From Epiperipatus broadwayi (Eukaryota > Onychophora > Udeonychophora > Euonychophora > Peripatidae): DNA of 64,000 bases. A model generated the notes under the pieces. That model saw only the letters and a list, made by a program, of their open reading frames with translations, searched no databases and had not been told where the DNA came from. The position numbers and the translations under genes are program-made. The DNA is taken from positions 334,501 through 398,500 of the forward strand of contig JAQFVV010006727.1 in assembly GCA_028023455.1 (NCBI GenBank), in the 5' to 3' direction. Below, one piece after another: positions 12,428 through 24,039 of this stretch (its first letter is position 1; each line of letters begins with the position of its first letter).

Positions 12428-13784
12428 TATTAGACCTGCAATGTAGGAGACATGCTACACCTTTTCACATTTCCATCAAATAAATCCTGCGATCTCATCC
12501 GATCTTATTCAATAATGTGATAAATTTACATTTTCATTTATTGTACAGATTTAGTTCGAAAAAACAAGTTCTTCTCAAAGTATTGTTTGTTTCAGTGCTG
12601 ATTTATTTTTCTCATTTTATGATTAATACTACATTTTTTTTAAACAGTACAAAATAATGAACATTTGGAGTTTACCTGCTACTGAGATCAATACAGTTGA
12701 GTATATCCACATTTTGGACAAGCAATGACATTGGAGAATATAATAATAAAGTAGACATTCCTAAGGCAATGTGGTTGGAAGGCTCCAAAATTCTATTTTT
12801 GATGGCAATACAATTTATTTAAAGCTGGGCTTGCAGATTAACATCCATAGAATGGGGGAAAACATAGCTTCATTTAGCAAAGACCTAACAAAATTATTGA
12901 AATTGATGAGAGTTTTGCCCAAAAAGAAAAAAACCAAGCCAGACAAATTCTTCTGGAATAGTGGATGTTTGATGGCTTGTGCAGGAAGAGAGACGAGTGT
13001 TTCATCATAAGAATTCATGATAGAACAGTGGCAACTCTGATGGAAGCCATCAAACAAAATAAGGAAAAGGATTCGGACTACTGAAAAACCTAAACTGCTG
13101 AATTACAAACTGCCAGTTATCAACCATTTTTTTGTGAATCACATGTTAAAAATTTTAAGCCTCCATTTTGGAACAAAATTTTATCCACTTAAACTAAAGT
13201 AGAACAGATAAACAATTGCTTCATTATCATGATAATTCCTGTTATATATTACACAGTATGTTTTCATTTTAAGCGATTTGTAATTTCATGTCAGATATAC
13301 ATATAATATTTTAGATATAATATTTAGATATGCTAATATTTTAGACAGAGATGAAGTAATACTTTAGTTTTATTTATTTTTTCTTGTTGCCAATTTTGCT
13401 TTAGAGATTGTTTTGTAATTTCATGACAGGCTTAAATATCAGTATTTAAAATAATGTTTGGAAATTGCATAATGCCATATCATATTTAATATTTTTTGTG
13501 TAACATTTATGTTTTTAGTATTTTTAAAAATATATTTTTTCAGATTTAGCCTGGTGCAATTAGATTTGCTATGCCTTTTCACATACATATTCAAACTGCC
13601 AATAACTTTGTACATCTTGCGAAAATATCATGTATACTGATCCACTTTGATGAATTTATCATTTTAAGTTTGTACAAGTGCCAGTGTACATGTTATTTGT
13701 TCAGATCACAAGATTAAAAAGTTATCAGTGGATTAATAAAAATATGAAAAGGTGTAACAGTTCTAAAAAGTTGTAGATCTAATA
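12428..13784 (+). mobile_element. Merlin/ISXO2-type DNA transposon
   Basis: Terminal inverted repeats match in two blocks: TATTAGA(C/T)CT(G/A)CAA at the tip and (C/T)TACACCTTTTCA(C/T)ATTT further in (left 12428-12474; right 13740-13784, reverse-complemented). Between them lies a dead ISXO2-like transposase on the plus strand. At 1,357 bp the size suits a single-gene Merlin element. I do not see a clear 8-9-bp target duplication. The coding frame has stops, so the copy is inactive. Confidence 0.75.
12750..13210 (+). pseudogene. Merlin/ISXO2-like DDE transposase pseudogene
   Basis: One frame running through 12893-13200 gives IIEIDES, where the Asp (12905-12907) fits the first catalytic residue. 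It continues with WMFDGLCRKRDECFIIRIHD, RTVATLMEAIKQ, and after stops, YQPFFCESHVKNF. That order matches the ISXO2-like domain (VEIDES ... WVFGGI.R..G.CF...V.DR...TL ... Y....VNHS..FV). Upstream, in another frame, LEGSKILFLMAIQFI and SWACRLTSIEW resemble the N-terminal helix region. Stops at a TAG before WMF and a TGA at 13082-13084 show it is dead. The longest ATG frame here (12771-13010) is out of phase and is not the gene. Confidence 0.75.
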
Positions 13785-13974
13785 CATATTTGTTGTTTTT
13801 TTTTTTAAAAAAAAAAATATTGGTAAAATAACTTTTGGCTCATGCTCTATGTCGAATATGAAATAATGCTACATAGAACAATAATATGAAAGAAAAAAAA
13901 TACATTGTTTAATTTTATTGAGATGGAATTATATTTTATTTGTATCAAGTTATAATTTTGTATATTATATATAT

Positions 13975-15928
13975 TGTAACGGAATAGCGTTACATAGGGT
14001 TTGAACCTAGGAAAGTTATATATATATTAACGACGAAATAAATGACGGGTACAAAATTTTTTAAAAAAAACGATCTTGTTTTAAGAATAAACGAGAAACA
14101 GCCGTTTCTAAAGCAGATCGCAGCTATACAAGAGTACCTGTCAGATTTATTGAACTAAAATTAAAAGAGTTTTTATTTTTTTTAAGGAATTAAATTTATT
14201 ATAATCATTATTTGTAAGTTTGTTTTTTTGTTACTTCGTTTTAAAAAAAAAGAATGATCGAGAACAAATTAGAAATTTTTTATGAAATCATTTTTAAACA
14301 AAAAAGAAAGAAAAAAGATAAGTAAATTAATTAATCTGCAATAGGTTAAAAGATTCCAAGCGATCTAAGATATTTTGAATGGGGGGGCAATTAGTAGATT
14401 AAAATTTAGAGAATTTGAAACAATAAGCAGGATGTATGTTGGTAAAGTCTAGATAACAATCCAAATTTAGAAACAGAGGTGATAAAAAGTGTACACTGCT
14501 ATTGTACTACTTAGACTTCTGGCTCCAGCTAAAACAATACTTAAAAAAAATGGTAAAACTAAATTAAATTCCAACATGGTGCAAATGTCCCAGAAACCAT
14601 TGAATAAAGAGGACCCTTAATTAGCAAATAAGAACTGATGACTCATGAGTGCATGACAGAGACTGGAGGAAAAATTCAAGGTGTCGTGGTGGGAAAGAAG
14701 AGAAGAAAAAGGCAAGACAGAACTGGAGAGAGACATTAATTACAAACATTAATTACAATTATTAATTATTGATTAAGAGTTGTGGAAGGCGAAATTAATT
14801 TGAATTTTAGCGGAGAGTATTATTAATTTTTTGGCAGAGCTTCTGATTAAGTACTTGGACTTCTTAACCTAAACTTTGTGTGATACCGTAGACGAAATGC
14901 GTTGCTGAATCCAAAATTCGTGGCTTGGCCGCCGAACCTTCGCACCTGGCACCGCTGATCGATCCTAGAATGCTCTGAACCTCGGAGAAAATGAACTCAA
15001 GGACCACACACGCCCTGGAAGCCTCACCAAAAGCCGGCATGCTGAATTAAAGAAAACATCGCTCAGGATCCCATTACAGTCTTCTCGTTCCACAGGTAGT
15101 TATATTTTAACATTTGCTCACACATTCATGCACCAGCTAAATTAACTTTAAAGTGGAGAACGATTTACAAACATTAAGTGTAAAATGATAAAATTACTAA
15201 TGACCAAATTGAATCACTAAAGAACTCAACCAGAATCATATGTACAATTAAGATTCAGCAAATATCTGTGCAAATTCATACCTAATTCCGTAATTATGTT
15301 ATCTAGACTTACTAAATCATATATCTGCATGATAATTTTATTTACCCAGTTTTTTTCTAAATAAATCATTCATTTAATTAATACTTCTTTTATTGATCGC
15401 TTGGAATTTGAGTGCGGGAGTGATCTATTTTGTATAATTTGAACGGGTACATTTAATATTTTAGTTAAGATTTAAGTCTATTTATAGCGTTTATATTTGT
15501 CATACAATTCTTATGTTAATGTTAAGTTATGGTTAATTTATTCTGGGGGATATAGGGCGGGCCCAACAGTGATAAAGGTGTTTCAATATTGTTTTAACGG
15601 TAATGTGCGATCTAGTTCGGAAATAGTGTTGCTGTGTTCGTTTCTTGCTGTCCGCTGGAGTGATGCTTGGGCATGTTCTGTGATATAGTTGAGTGAGCGT
15701 GTGCACGTGCGTGGCGAGCTTGTAAAGGTTCTCCTGGCGCCTATTACTCGGGTTCAATCTGAATCTACGTATGAAACAAATAAAGCGTACGTGTATATGT
15801 GTTTGAAATTATTTTCACAAAACATTATGTAAACCCCGGACAAAATAACACAGCAGATTCGTAAAAGGGAATCGTCAACAGAACAGCGAGCATACAGAAA
15901 TAGTGACGTCGACAGTCGCCGGGTTACA
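13975..15928. mobile_element. Solo LTR (1,954 bp), Ty3-like ends, 4-bp target duplication
   Basis: It begins TGTAACGGAATAGCGTTACA and ends GGGTTACA, so it has TG...CA tips. It is flanked by ATAT at 13971-13974 and 15929-15932. A related copy at 30801-32854 has the same tips and the same start pattern with a different 4-bp flank. AATAAA lies at 15779-15784. It is visibly richer in G+C than its surroundings, mainly at 14880-15100 and 15540-15925. No gag or pol is attached, so recombination between two LTRs probably removed the interior. TG...CA with 4-bp duplications suits Ty3/gypsy-like elements, but without pol the family is inferred. Confidence 0.65.
15779..15784 (+). promoter_or_regulatory. 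Candidate polyadenylation signal in the solo LTR
   Basis: AATAAA about 145 bp before the LTR end. The related LTR has AATAAA at 32782-32787, about 70 bp before its end. The conserved location implies plus-strand transcription of the parent element. Confidence 0.45.
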
Positions 15929-16379
15929 ATATTTATTAGTGAAACCTATATAATTTATAAATAGATTGATTATAAGTAGATGATGCTATGTATAGAGTGA
16001 TCAAAATCTGCTGGAATTAAAACTTAATTATTCTTTAGTGTGTTAATGGAGAAGAAGATGGGCATGCTCCAATATAGAAAAAGAACAGAAAAAACTAAAG
16101 AAAAGAGTTTAATTTAATTTTTTGTAAATCGAATGAGTCTCTAATTATGCATAGAAACAATCATCAGTAATTTTATAAAGCAAATTACTGCTGAAAAAAA
16201 AAAGCAGATAAGAATATAGGAGTAGATGCAATAAAAGAAATATATTTGTTTGCTTCCTGTTCATTGTTAGTAATGCTAAATTTGGAAATAAGGTGTTAAA
16301 GATCGAATAAGAAAATGCTAGTGGGAGGAGAATATAAACTAAAAAATATATAAAAATAATTTTGTTTTAAGAAAAAAAA

Positions 16380-16760
16380 ATCTTGCATTTTTAAAAAAAG
16401 CTGCACTATGATGACAACTGGCTAGTGCAAACCGTGATTCCTCATAAAAACTTTTTTTGCCACAGCCAACTCTGCAAACTGTACGACCATTAAACCGTGT
16501 ACTTTGCCCAAAGGATCGAAGATAAAGCTAAATTTTCCCGTGCGGACATTAGAATAGTTGTGTTTCATGTAAAACAACATATTAGAGCGACAATAAGAAT
16601 CCCTGTTCTAGTTAAATGAACTGTCTTCATATTTACTTCATACATGAGATAATGTCTTCAAACACCTGTCTGATACTAGGGACTGTAGCAGATGAACAGT
16701 GCAACATCCACGCCTGCAACAGATGAATAGCACAACATCTGCAAACTGGGTAAATATAAA
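16380..16760. other. Unidentified higher-complexity segment with a 31-bp tandem pair
   Basis: The base mix is more even than in the neighbourhood. TGTAGCAGATGAACAGTGCA (16684) and TGCAACAGATGAATAGCACA (16715) start two 31-bp units that differ at a few positions. No frame on either strand gives a family I recognise. It may be a fragment of an unidentified repeat. The neighbouring 15933-16380 and 16760-17750 show nothing. Confidence 0.4.
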
Positions 16761-18236
16761 GTACATAATGTATGTGTAATTGTACTAATTTTGATATTAA
16801 TTAATTCCTAAAAGACATACTGTTTAAATTAAATAAGTGAAATTAAAAATGTAGAAGAAAAAAAAAACAGAAAGGGAGCCTACCTCATACAATATTATTT
16901 TTAACATGTATCGTCCTGTTATGTAATTCTTTTGATATCTAGTTAAAATTGTTTTTTCTTTATATTTTATTTATAAGTTAATTGTGATTCGATCTATCCC
17001 CAGGCTGACTAAGTTATTAGTTAATTTGATCTGAGTAAATTTGTTAAGGGTTTTTTACTGTGAGTGCATATTGTAATAAACTGAAGTTGGAGGAAGATTT
17101 GATATTATTTCATACTATCATCTTGTTATGTATGTCCAAGCTACCATGTTTATCATGATAGAGTTAGTATAATTATTAAACGCAGGTAATATTGATTTCA
17201 ACATTTAGATTAATAAATTTTCTCACTTGTTATTCCTGGTGTTGTCATTTCTTGGATCAGTCTTTCCTGTTTTCTATATTAATATTAATAGCATCAATTC
17301 AAGATTAATTGTACATTTCATGTATACCTCTTGGACATATTATTTTTCACTTTATATATATGGATTATTTAGAAGAAAGTTATTTTCGATTTTAAACAAG
17401 AATGGATTGAAATTGACCTTAAGGGGGAGGGGGTCTTGTTGGGAATTTAAAAGAGACAGAATCATTTTACTTACATTATACTAATTTGGAATAAATAAGT
17501 TATTTAACAATTTATTCATGTGTCAAGATTTGTATTTGTATAGTTTTAAAACTGTTAAAAATTATTACTTACATAGAATTGTTCATCTAATGCTTTTTCA
17601 ATATTTTAGAAGGAATAATAAGTAATCAATGGTATGGTGGCTGTTCATATATATAAACTAATTGTTTATTGTGGCATGTATGCTGACTAGTAAAAGTAAA
17701 TTACAGAAACCTAGAGGTAGAAGAAAGAGAAGTTAGTCTAGCATAGTTTAGCGATATGATGCACTATGGCTTCTCCTTTATCAAAAGTCAAGAATCTCTC
17801 AGCCACTATGCCCAGAGAAACCTGTTAAAATCTTCCCTTCCCTTTCCATTCTCCATCCTAAGTTTTTCTCATATTCTTCTCTATCCCACTCCATACCATT
17901 TCTACACCATCATCTTTGTCACATCTATGGGCTTTATATCTAGATCCCCCACATCTTTTTCCAAATGCAGCATAAAAACCAAAAATCCATCACTTTATTT
18001 ATATTTATTCTCCCACAACTTCATTATTTGTACCTTTTCTGCTTGTAAGCATTTACATTCAATTAGCAGATGTCTAATATTTACCATGGTTTCCTTATAT
18101 AACTTGAAGACTAAATCACCCACATTTCTTCATTTGTATATATTCCCTTGTTGCTAACAATCCTGCTTGAGTCTTAAACAGTACATTACTTTTCTTGCTA
18201 TTATTGTAAATTAACTCATACCTAATATTCTGTGTA

Positions 18237-18237
<1 letters not shown>

Positions 18238-18302
<65 letters not shown>
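18238..18302. repeat. (TA)n microsatellite inside the LINE
   Basis: About 65 bp of uninterrupted alternating TA, lying between the reverse transcriptase and zinc-knuckle parts of the LINE. It must have expanded after that insertion. Confidence 0.95.
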
Positions 18303-18306
<4 letters not shown>

Positions 18307-18578
18307 CTTTTTACTCTGGATACCAGTTCTCCATCTATCCACCTCTTTATTTTTTATTAATGCAGCTACTCTTCTATCTCTTTCTTTGCCACTATAACAC
18401 TCAACAATCCCCCTAATATCATCATCCCACCTTTAATAAAAGAATACTGACAAAGTCTTTATCCGAATCTTCTGCATACTGTGTTATATTTCTGAATCAT
18501 CTTGTCACCTGTCCTTTATTCATAACCCAATTAAATATTATTTTGGCTATTCTCTTCCTATCCATAAATTGCATTCTA

Positions 18579-19690
18579 TCAAACATTTTCATTTTGCTTT
18601 TTGCATCTCTCATATAAAAAGATGACCATCTCATTTCTCCTTGAATTGCCTCCTTTGTTGTCCACACATATGCAATTAATGCATGTCTTCAATCTTCCTA
18701 CTTCTATTTGTACTTTTTCCAAGTAATCAAACACTCCTTTGCTAGTACATAACACATCTTTACCATAGGCTAACCCTGCTACTGCCATTCCCTTCCATAC
18801 AATTCTTGCTACATCATATTTATTATATAAAAATACTGATAATTTCTTTTATCAGTTCCTTTCTTTTTTTTGTTTCATTTATCATATTTTTCTTCCATTC
18901 ATCCAAGCAATTCCTCTAATTACTAAATACAATTTCCAAATAATTATACCTATTCACCACATTTAATTTTATATCCCCCAATAAAAATTCTCTCCTATTT
19001 CCTCAGCATTTATCATCAGTACTTTTGACTTTTCTTCACTAAATTTAATCCCCATCTCTTTATCCACTTTTGCACATGTCTTCAGCATAACTTCCACATC
19101 TTCCCTACTTTTTGTGCACAAGACTATAACACCAGCAAATAAAAGACCTGATAATGTATACACTCCTTGCCATCTATTAATGGTATCTCTATCCCTCTTC
19201 CTAGTCTTTCTATTGCTCTCTCCATTTCTCTCAAATATAATAAAATCAAAATAAGTGACATAGGGCATGCTGGCCTTAGTCCCAATCCATTTTTAACTCT
19301 GATTCTATATTTCCTAATTGATATGTATAGTAATTATTTTCATACAATCTCTTAATAAGAAACACTAAAGCTCCATTTATTCCCAAATTTAGTAAACTTA
19401 TCCATAATCTATTTTTGCCTACTCTATCATATGACTTCTCTATATCTATAAAACCATATATAACTGTCTACTTGTACTCCTACTCATATCTATAAGTTGT
19501 GTGACTACAAATAAACCATCTCCTATACGTCTATCCATTCCAAAGCCTCCTTGCATTTCCATTATATTGTTTTCTTCCATCCATTTTACCACCCTGCCAA
19601 TCACCATATATGCAAAAACATTATATAATACTGATGTTACCACTAAAGGGTTACAATTGTTGATCTTTCTATAGTCCTTACTCTTCACTT
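18579..19690 (-). pseudogene. LINE reverse transcriptase pseudogene
   Basis: Minus-strand pieces in order: NNIMEMQGGFGMDRRIGD with VVTQLIDMS (19690-19446, the QAGFR...GRS block); IDIEKSYDRV (19450-19418, the D.EKAYD metal-binding block); LLFAGVIVLCTKSREDVEVM (about 19140-19080, where the catalytic F/YADD is now FAGV); FSEEKSKVLMI; and YLEKVQIEVGR (about 18725). In an intact element this enzyme copies the RNA into a nicked target. Loss of both aspartates of the ADD box, together with frameshifts, rules out activity. Confidence 0.8.
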
Positions 19691-20529
19691 CAAATGCTAA
19701 TCTTACTCTTGTATTATTCCAGCCATTTGGAAATCATCTCTTCTGTACCATTTTATTAAAGCATGATAATAGGTTTAAGTTTGCCCTATTTCATAAATTC
19801 TTCACCATCTCTGCTGTCCATCCATCTAAACCTCTTGCCTTTCCACTTTTCAATTTCTTCCCTGCCTCATTCAATTTATTTTCTGTAAATCTAATATTCC
19901 CATTACTACATGCTTTCATGTTTGTTAACACTCTGTCCTTCACATCTAACATCTTTTCTATATCTTTTATGTACTTATTTAAAATTGTCTCCAATTCTTC
20001 TCTAGATCTACATTCTATTCCCTAATCATCTAGTACTTCTCTCTCCCCTACATTCTTTCTTTTTAATATATGTCCAAAATTTTTTACTCTCATCTCTTTC
20101 ACTTTTATTAATATCCTTAAACAATTTAGTATTTAATTTCATTCTCTTTCTATAATTATCTATTTTATCCAATTCCTTTTTTTTTTTTTTTTTTGGAATA
20201 CTTTTTCCATATAACATTAATATCTTTTTCACTTTCTTTATTTTTAATAGCACACTTATATTCTCTGCATGCTTTTTCACTCTCTTTTACGATTTTACTT
20301 AACTCTCATTTTTATATTACTTTTATTCTTCTGAATATTCTCACCTAAAACCCTATTTGCCACTTTTTCTACTTCATCACACCAGTTCTTATATTCATCT
20401 CCAACAAACTCTTCCATGATTTCTTCTATTTTTATTTTATATTCTTCTAATTTATTGTTATCATTCATTCTCCATCCACATTTTTCACTATCCTTCCTAC
20501 TTTTATTACTATTCTTCATGACATTATTA

Positions 20530-21060
20530 ACCATTTCTATTATAAACAAATTATGATCACTATTACATATCATCTCTATTATCAAATATTTTAATTTTCC
20601 ATGCTCTATTCTTTCTTCTTTCTCTACTAATACATAATCTATTGTATGAAATATATTATTTCTAGACTATATATATTGTCCCTCATAAATAATTGATACA
20701 TTTCCAATGGTAAAATTCATTCTCTGACAAAAATTCTTCAAAAGCTTCCATTCTTGTTATCTACATCATCAATTTCTTCAATATGCCCATTCATATCCCC
20801 TATAACCATTGTTTTCTTCCCCTTTTTTTGAAACTCTGCATATCCTTAACTAGGCATTCATATATGCCATGGTTCTACTCCATTAGTTTTACTATCTCCA
20901 GTGGCTATATACATTATAGCCACTATCCATTCTTGTCTTCCTAACCTTATCTCAAACTACAAATGTTCTTAACAGTTAACAATATTTAAATATTTTTTTG
21001 ACATAACTCCTATACCACCACCTCTTTTTTCTTTTCTATTTATACCCTGACATACCAAGT
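20530..21060 (-). pseudogene. LINE apurinic-like endonuclease pseudogene
   Basis: Minus-strand motifs in order: KRGGGIGVMSKKYLNIVN (about 21045), VIGDMNGHIEEIDD (about 20810-20770, the GDFN block), TIDYVLVEKEERIEHGKL (about 20650-20600, the IDY block), and a Ser-Asp-His-Asn end at about 20550 (CNSDHNLF). This order is diagnostic for the APE-type endonuclease of LINEs, which nicks the target DNA. Several frameshifts separate the motifs. Confidence 0.75.
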
Positions 21061-21426
21061 CTTACAGTATAGATTCTTCTTTCTTAGATGTGTTTTCACT
21101 ACTACTAATTTCTGAAGCTCTTCATTTTTAACTGCTTTGCTTAATTCCAACCATTTTTCTGGTTTCCTATCACCTTGCATATCAAATATCCAATTTTAAT
21201 AATTTCTTCTTTTCTATCTTCTCTTGTATAAATTCTTTGACTATTTTTTCTCCATTACATTTGTATGTAACTTACTTAGCATTAATTTTACAGACCGATT
21301 TCCTCTCCACATCAACATTTATATCCAAATCAGTTACCCTTTATTTATTTCTTACATCCCATCCATTATCCATTCTTCTTTTTTTTTGATAATACTGAAA
21401 TTTAAAACTCTACCCCCCTTTATGAG

Positions 21427-21632
21427 TTTCCCAAACTATAATATTCTTTAAAAATCAAACTCCCTAATACTTCACTTCCTTGTTTTGATAAGTGCAATCC
21501 ATCTTTATTATATAAGTCCCTCTTACTAATAAAAAGATCCCACACATCCACAAATATAACAACATTTTCAGATAGCTAGCTACTGATTAACCAATCTATT
21601 TGATTAGCAATTGATAAATGGGTATCCAATTT
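21427..21632 (-). pseudogene. SGNH-hydrolase (esterase-like) tail of the LINE first frame
   Basis: A minus-strand frame from about 21565 to the stop at 21427-21429 gives VVIFVDVWDLFISKRDLYN, then KDGLHLSKQGSEVLGSLIF. The D-G-L-H unit fits the catalytic Asp-x-x-His of SGNH hydrolases. The same phrase style (DLY..DGLHLS..G..VL) is known from esterase-bearing first frames of CR1-type LINEs. Upstream, LSIANQIDWLIS precedes a stop. The element ends at a T-run/A-run at about 21632, so the front of the domain is missing. Confidence 0.65.
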
Positions 21633-21896
21633 TTTTTTTAAAAAAAGGTTAAAAAAGCCAAACTAATCTGCCTAGGCAATGACTTCTTCTATACTGTTCC
21701 TCTTTGGAGGATGATGGAGAAGTTTTTGCTCTGACAAATTATATCTACATCTAACTACTTGCATCTATACAAATCAGTTATCTATTTAAATACTGAAATA
21801 TAAGTGAAATTATTTAAAAAAAAATATGCATTAAATCAAATTCTAAGATGGAATTCTGTTCTGTTGATAATATTACACTTGTGCTTTATGCAGCTT

Positions 21897-21996
21897 GGTG
21901 CAGTGGTAAAGAGGCAGATTCTGGAAGACAGTTGATAAAATACAGCCCTGCTCTGTCAATTTCAGTGCATGAGCTTACATTGGAAAAAAAAAAAAC
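21897..21996 (+). repeat. tRNA-derived SINE with poly(A) tail and probable target duplication
   Basis: The head GGTGCAGTGGTAAAGAGGC fits a tRNA A box. CTGTCAATTTCAGTGC is a decayed B-box region. A12 ends it at about 21983-21995. Flanks ATGCAGCTT (21888-21896) and ATGCAACTT (21997-22005) match in 8 of 9, which fits LINE-mediated insertion. Length is about 100 bp. Confidence 0.6.
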
Positions 21997-22009
21997 ATGC
22001 AACTTACCT

Positions 22010-23820
22010 GAATTTGGTACTAAACATAAATCATTCAGATCATTGGTTGACTCAATAGCTGTATATGGTTTTCCCTAGAAAAAAAAAAAAAGAAATTAAA
22101 TATTCAAATAAAAGCATTTTTAAATTTGTATTATGAGTATCACTTTTTTTTCTAGTGCCAATATATATATATATATATATATATATTAAGAGATCATTAT
22201 TGTTGATAACATCCCTTAATATAAGCAGAATATCTGAAAAACAAAAATTAGAAAAAAAAATATTACAGCAACAAAATTTATTTATATTCCACTTCTGCTA
22301 AAGTTTGTGTGAAGAAGATATAACAGTCTAATAAGCATTCAATTTCATTTTCATGTTTTCCAAATAAGAAGAATATTGGGTCTAAAGAAAAACCTTTTCA
22401 TTAAAAATATGGGATTTTGAAGGCAAAATACGGTTAGTAAAGAAATTATTGAGGCAGACATCTCAGTAAAAACAAAATAACATAAAAACAATTATAACCA
22501 CAATGTATTTTACATCTTTGACATTTAGATAAACACATTTAATATATTTTTAAAAGTAATTTTCATCATTCTACTCTAAAGACATTTATTGTAAATTGAT
22601 GTAATCAAAGGACACCAGACGTTAGTGTTATGATAACCAGATCTCCAGCACAGTTTCTGATTTTTACCTTGTTAGTACAGATTTAGCATTTGGTGTCAGA
22701 ATCAATGCATTTATGCATTAAGCAGTCATCATTTATTTATTTATACTATTAAATCTATTAGCCCAAAATATAAAATAAAAATCTTAAGATTTGGTAATAC
22801 ATTCATAAGAGCAACAGTTTCAGCTTTGATTTGTAAATTCTCATTGAAAAAAAGCAAAAGTTAAATATACTGATCTAAAGCAGGGTGAAGATAACTACTC
22901 TGCAATGTTTTGTTTGTATTAAACTTAACACATATATAAAATTGTCATGTTTATCTACTTTTCATAATTTAGTAAACACTAAAACAAATTTTTAAATATG
23001 AGATGAGATGATAATTAAATAAAAGTTGAGGTTGCAGTAATAACAAGATATATCAAAACGAAATTCATTATTTTTTACAAATTCACTAATCTATACAATT
23101 TGGCACAATGGTTAGTGCATTTATATGGATTATGTCAACTTTGAAATATTTTTTAGATTATAGTGATGGGCAAATAAGTAACTAATTACTTCTTAGCTAG
23201 AGGGCAATGGTCATAAGTTAATTATGGTTAGACAGATTAGTGTCTAGTTACTGAATATAAAAAATACAATCACAATATGCTGTATTCTTCACTATTAACA
23301 GATAAGATTCAATAAAATAATAAAATAAAATTCACTAAAAAACATATGAAATTAATTAGTTCATTAAAAGAGTTTAACAAAAAAATAAAGAAAATGTATG
23401 ATTAACATCGTTAAAAAAAGGAATGATAGTATATAAAATGAAAAAAAAAATTTTTTATAATATGGTTAATTCATCATTGGATTTTATACGTTTTTTTGTT
23501 CCATTTTTAATCATATTTTTATTTTATTTTTGTTTGTAGCTAATTAAAGACATATAACACTTGATAATGACAATAAAGTATGATTGTAACATAGAAGGTA
23601 AAAGTGTGAAAACTAAAAATAATATATAATATAAAAACAAGTTTTCAAAAGGTGTGGATAAAGAGTTCTCTTATCAATGGATGAATCTATAAGGGGGGGG
23701 GGGAGCAAGAATGGACAATTTTTATTAACTAAATATTGTCTAACCCTAATAGATACTAAAACCATAGTTACTATACCTTTTAATATTGTAATATTAATGA
23801 GCATTTCCATTAAAGGAATT
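22010..23820. other. AT-rich; short (AT)n at 22164-22186 and a possible SINE head at 23100
   Basis: TTGGCACAATGGTTAGTGCA at about 23100 looks like an isolated Pol III A box, with no B box found. Short AT repeats are present. Nothing else is recognisable. Confidence 0.4.
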
Positions 23821-23825
23821 CTGGA

Positions 23826-24032
23826 TACTTATATATTAGATCTGCTGCCTGTGTTTGTGATGGCAGGATGCTGTACCTTTATCCAGTGAGGAGAGGATGT
23901 TTGTGATAGCAGAATGACATATTAAAAAGTCACAACTGTGGCATTCTGCCATCACAAACACCCTCCCCCCAATAAAAAAAAATACGGCTTTCTGCCATTG
24001 CAAACACAGGCAGCAGGTCTAATATATAAGTA
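23826..24032. mobile_element. Fold-back MITE with nested inverted repeats
   Basis: The outer arms 23826-23866 and 23992-24032 are 41 bp each and match at 38 positions (TACTTATATATTAGA(T/C)CTGC...). Inner arms 23896-23920 and 23938-23962 carry the same TGTTTGTGAT(G/A)GCAG motif, so that motif occurs four times as two nested inverted pairs. A G9-10 run precedes it at about 23694 and a C6 run lies inside. There is no coding potential. The superfamily is unknown, and I cannot define a target duplication. Confidence 0.7.
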
Positions 24033-24039
24033 CCAAACT

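Larger units (their letters stand above)
17752..21632 (-). mobile_element. Degenerate non-LTR retrotransposon (CR1/L2-group-like LINE), 5'-truncated
   Basis: This is the longest element remnant in the window, read on the minus strand. In order it has an SGNH-hydrolase-like tail (about 21565-21427), an endonuclease (about 21060-20530), a linker with LKSGKARGLDGW (about 19850), reverse transcriptase blocks (19690-18969), a thumb/connection part with YLEKVQIEVGR (about 18725), and a zinc-knuckle end (18150-17752). Its 3' end coincides with the copy at 6586. A (TA)n array at 18238-18302 interrupts it. Many frameshifts and stops make it inactive. Domain order and wording point to the CR1/L2 side of LINEs, but I cannot fix the clade. 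Confidence 0.8.

Noticed and set aside
12771-13010. 79-codon plus-strand frame as a gene
   Set aside because: It is out of phase with the ISXO2-like transposase frame that gives all the recognisable motifs.
14634-14680. CTGATGA in the first solo LTR as a hammerhead core
   Set aside because: No GAAA at stem II distance and no stem I partner.
17227-17484. 85-codon plus-strand frame as a membrane protein
   Set aside because: Apparent hydrophobicity follows from T-rich codons; no family or supporting context.
17756-18157. 133-codon open frame on the plus strand
   Set aside because: It is antisense to the LINE zinc-knuckle end, which is supported by the homologous copy at 6586-6995. The translation is S/F/P-rich low complexity.
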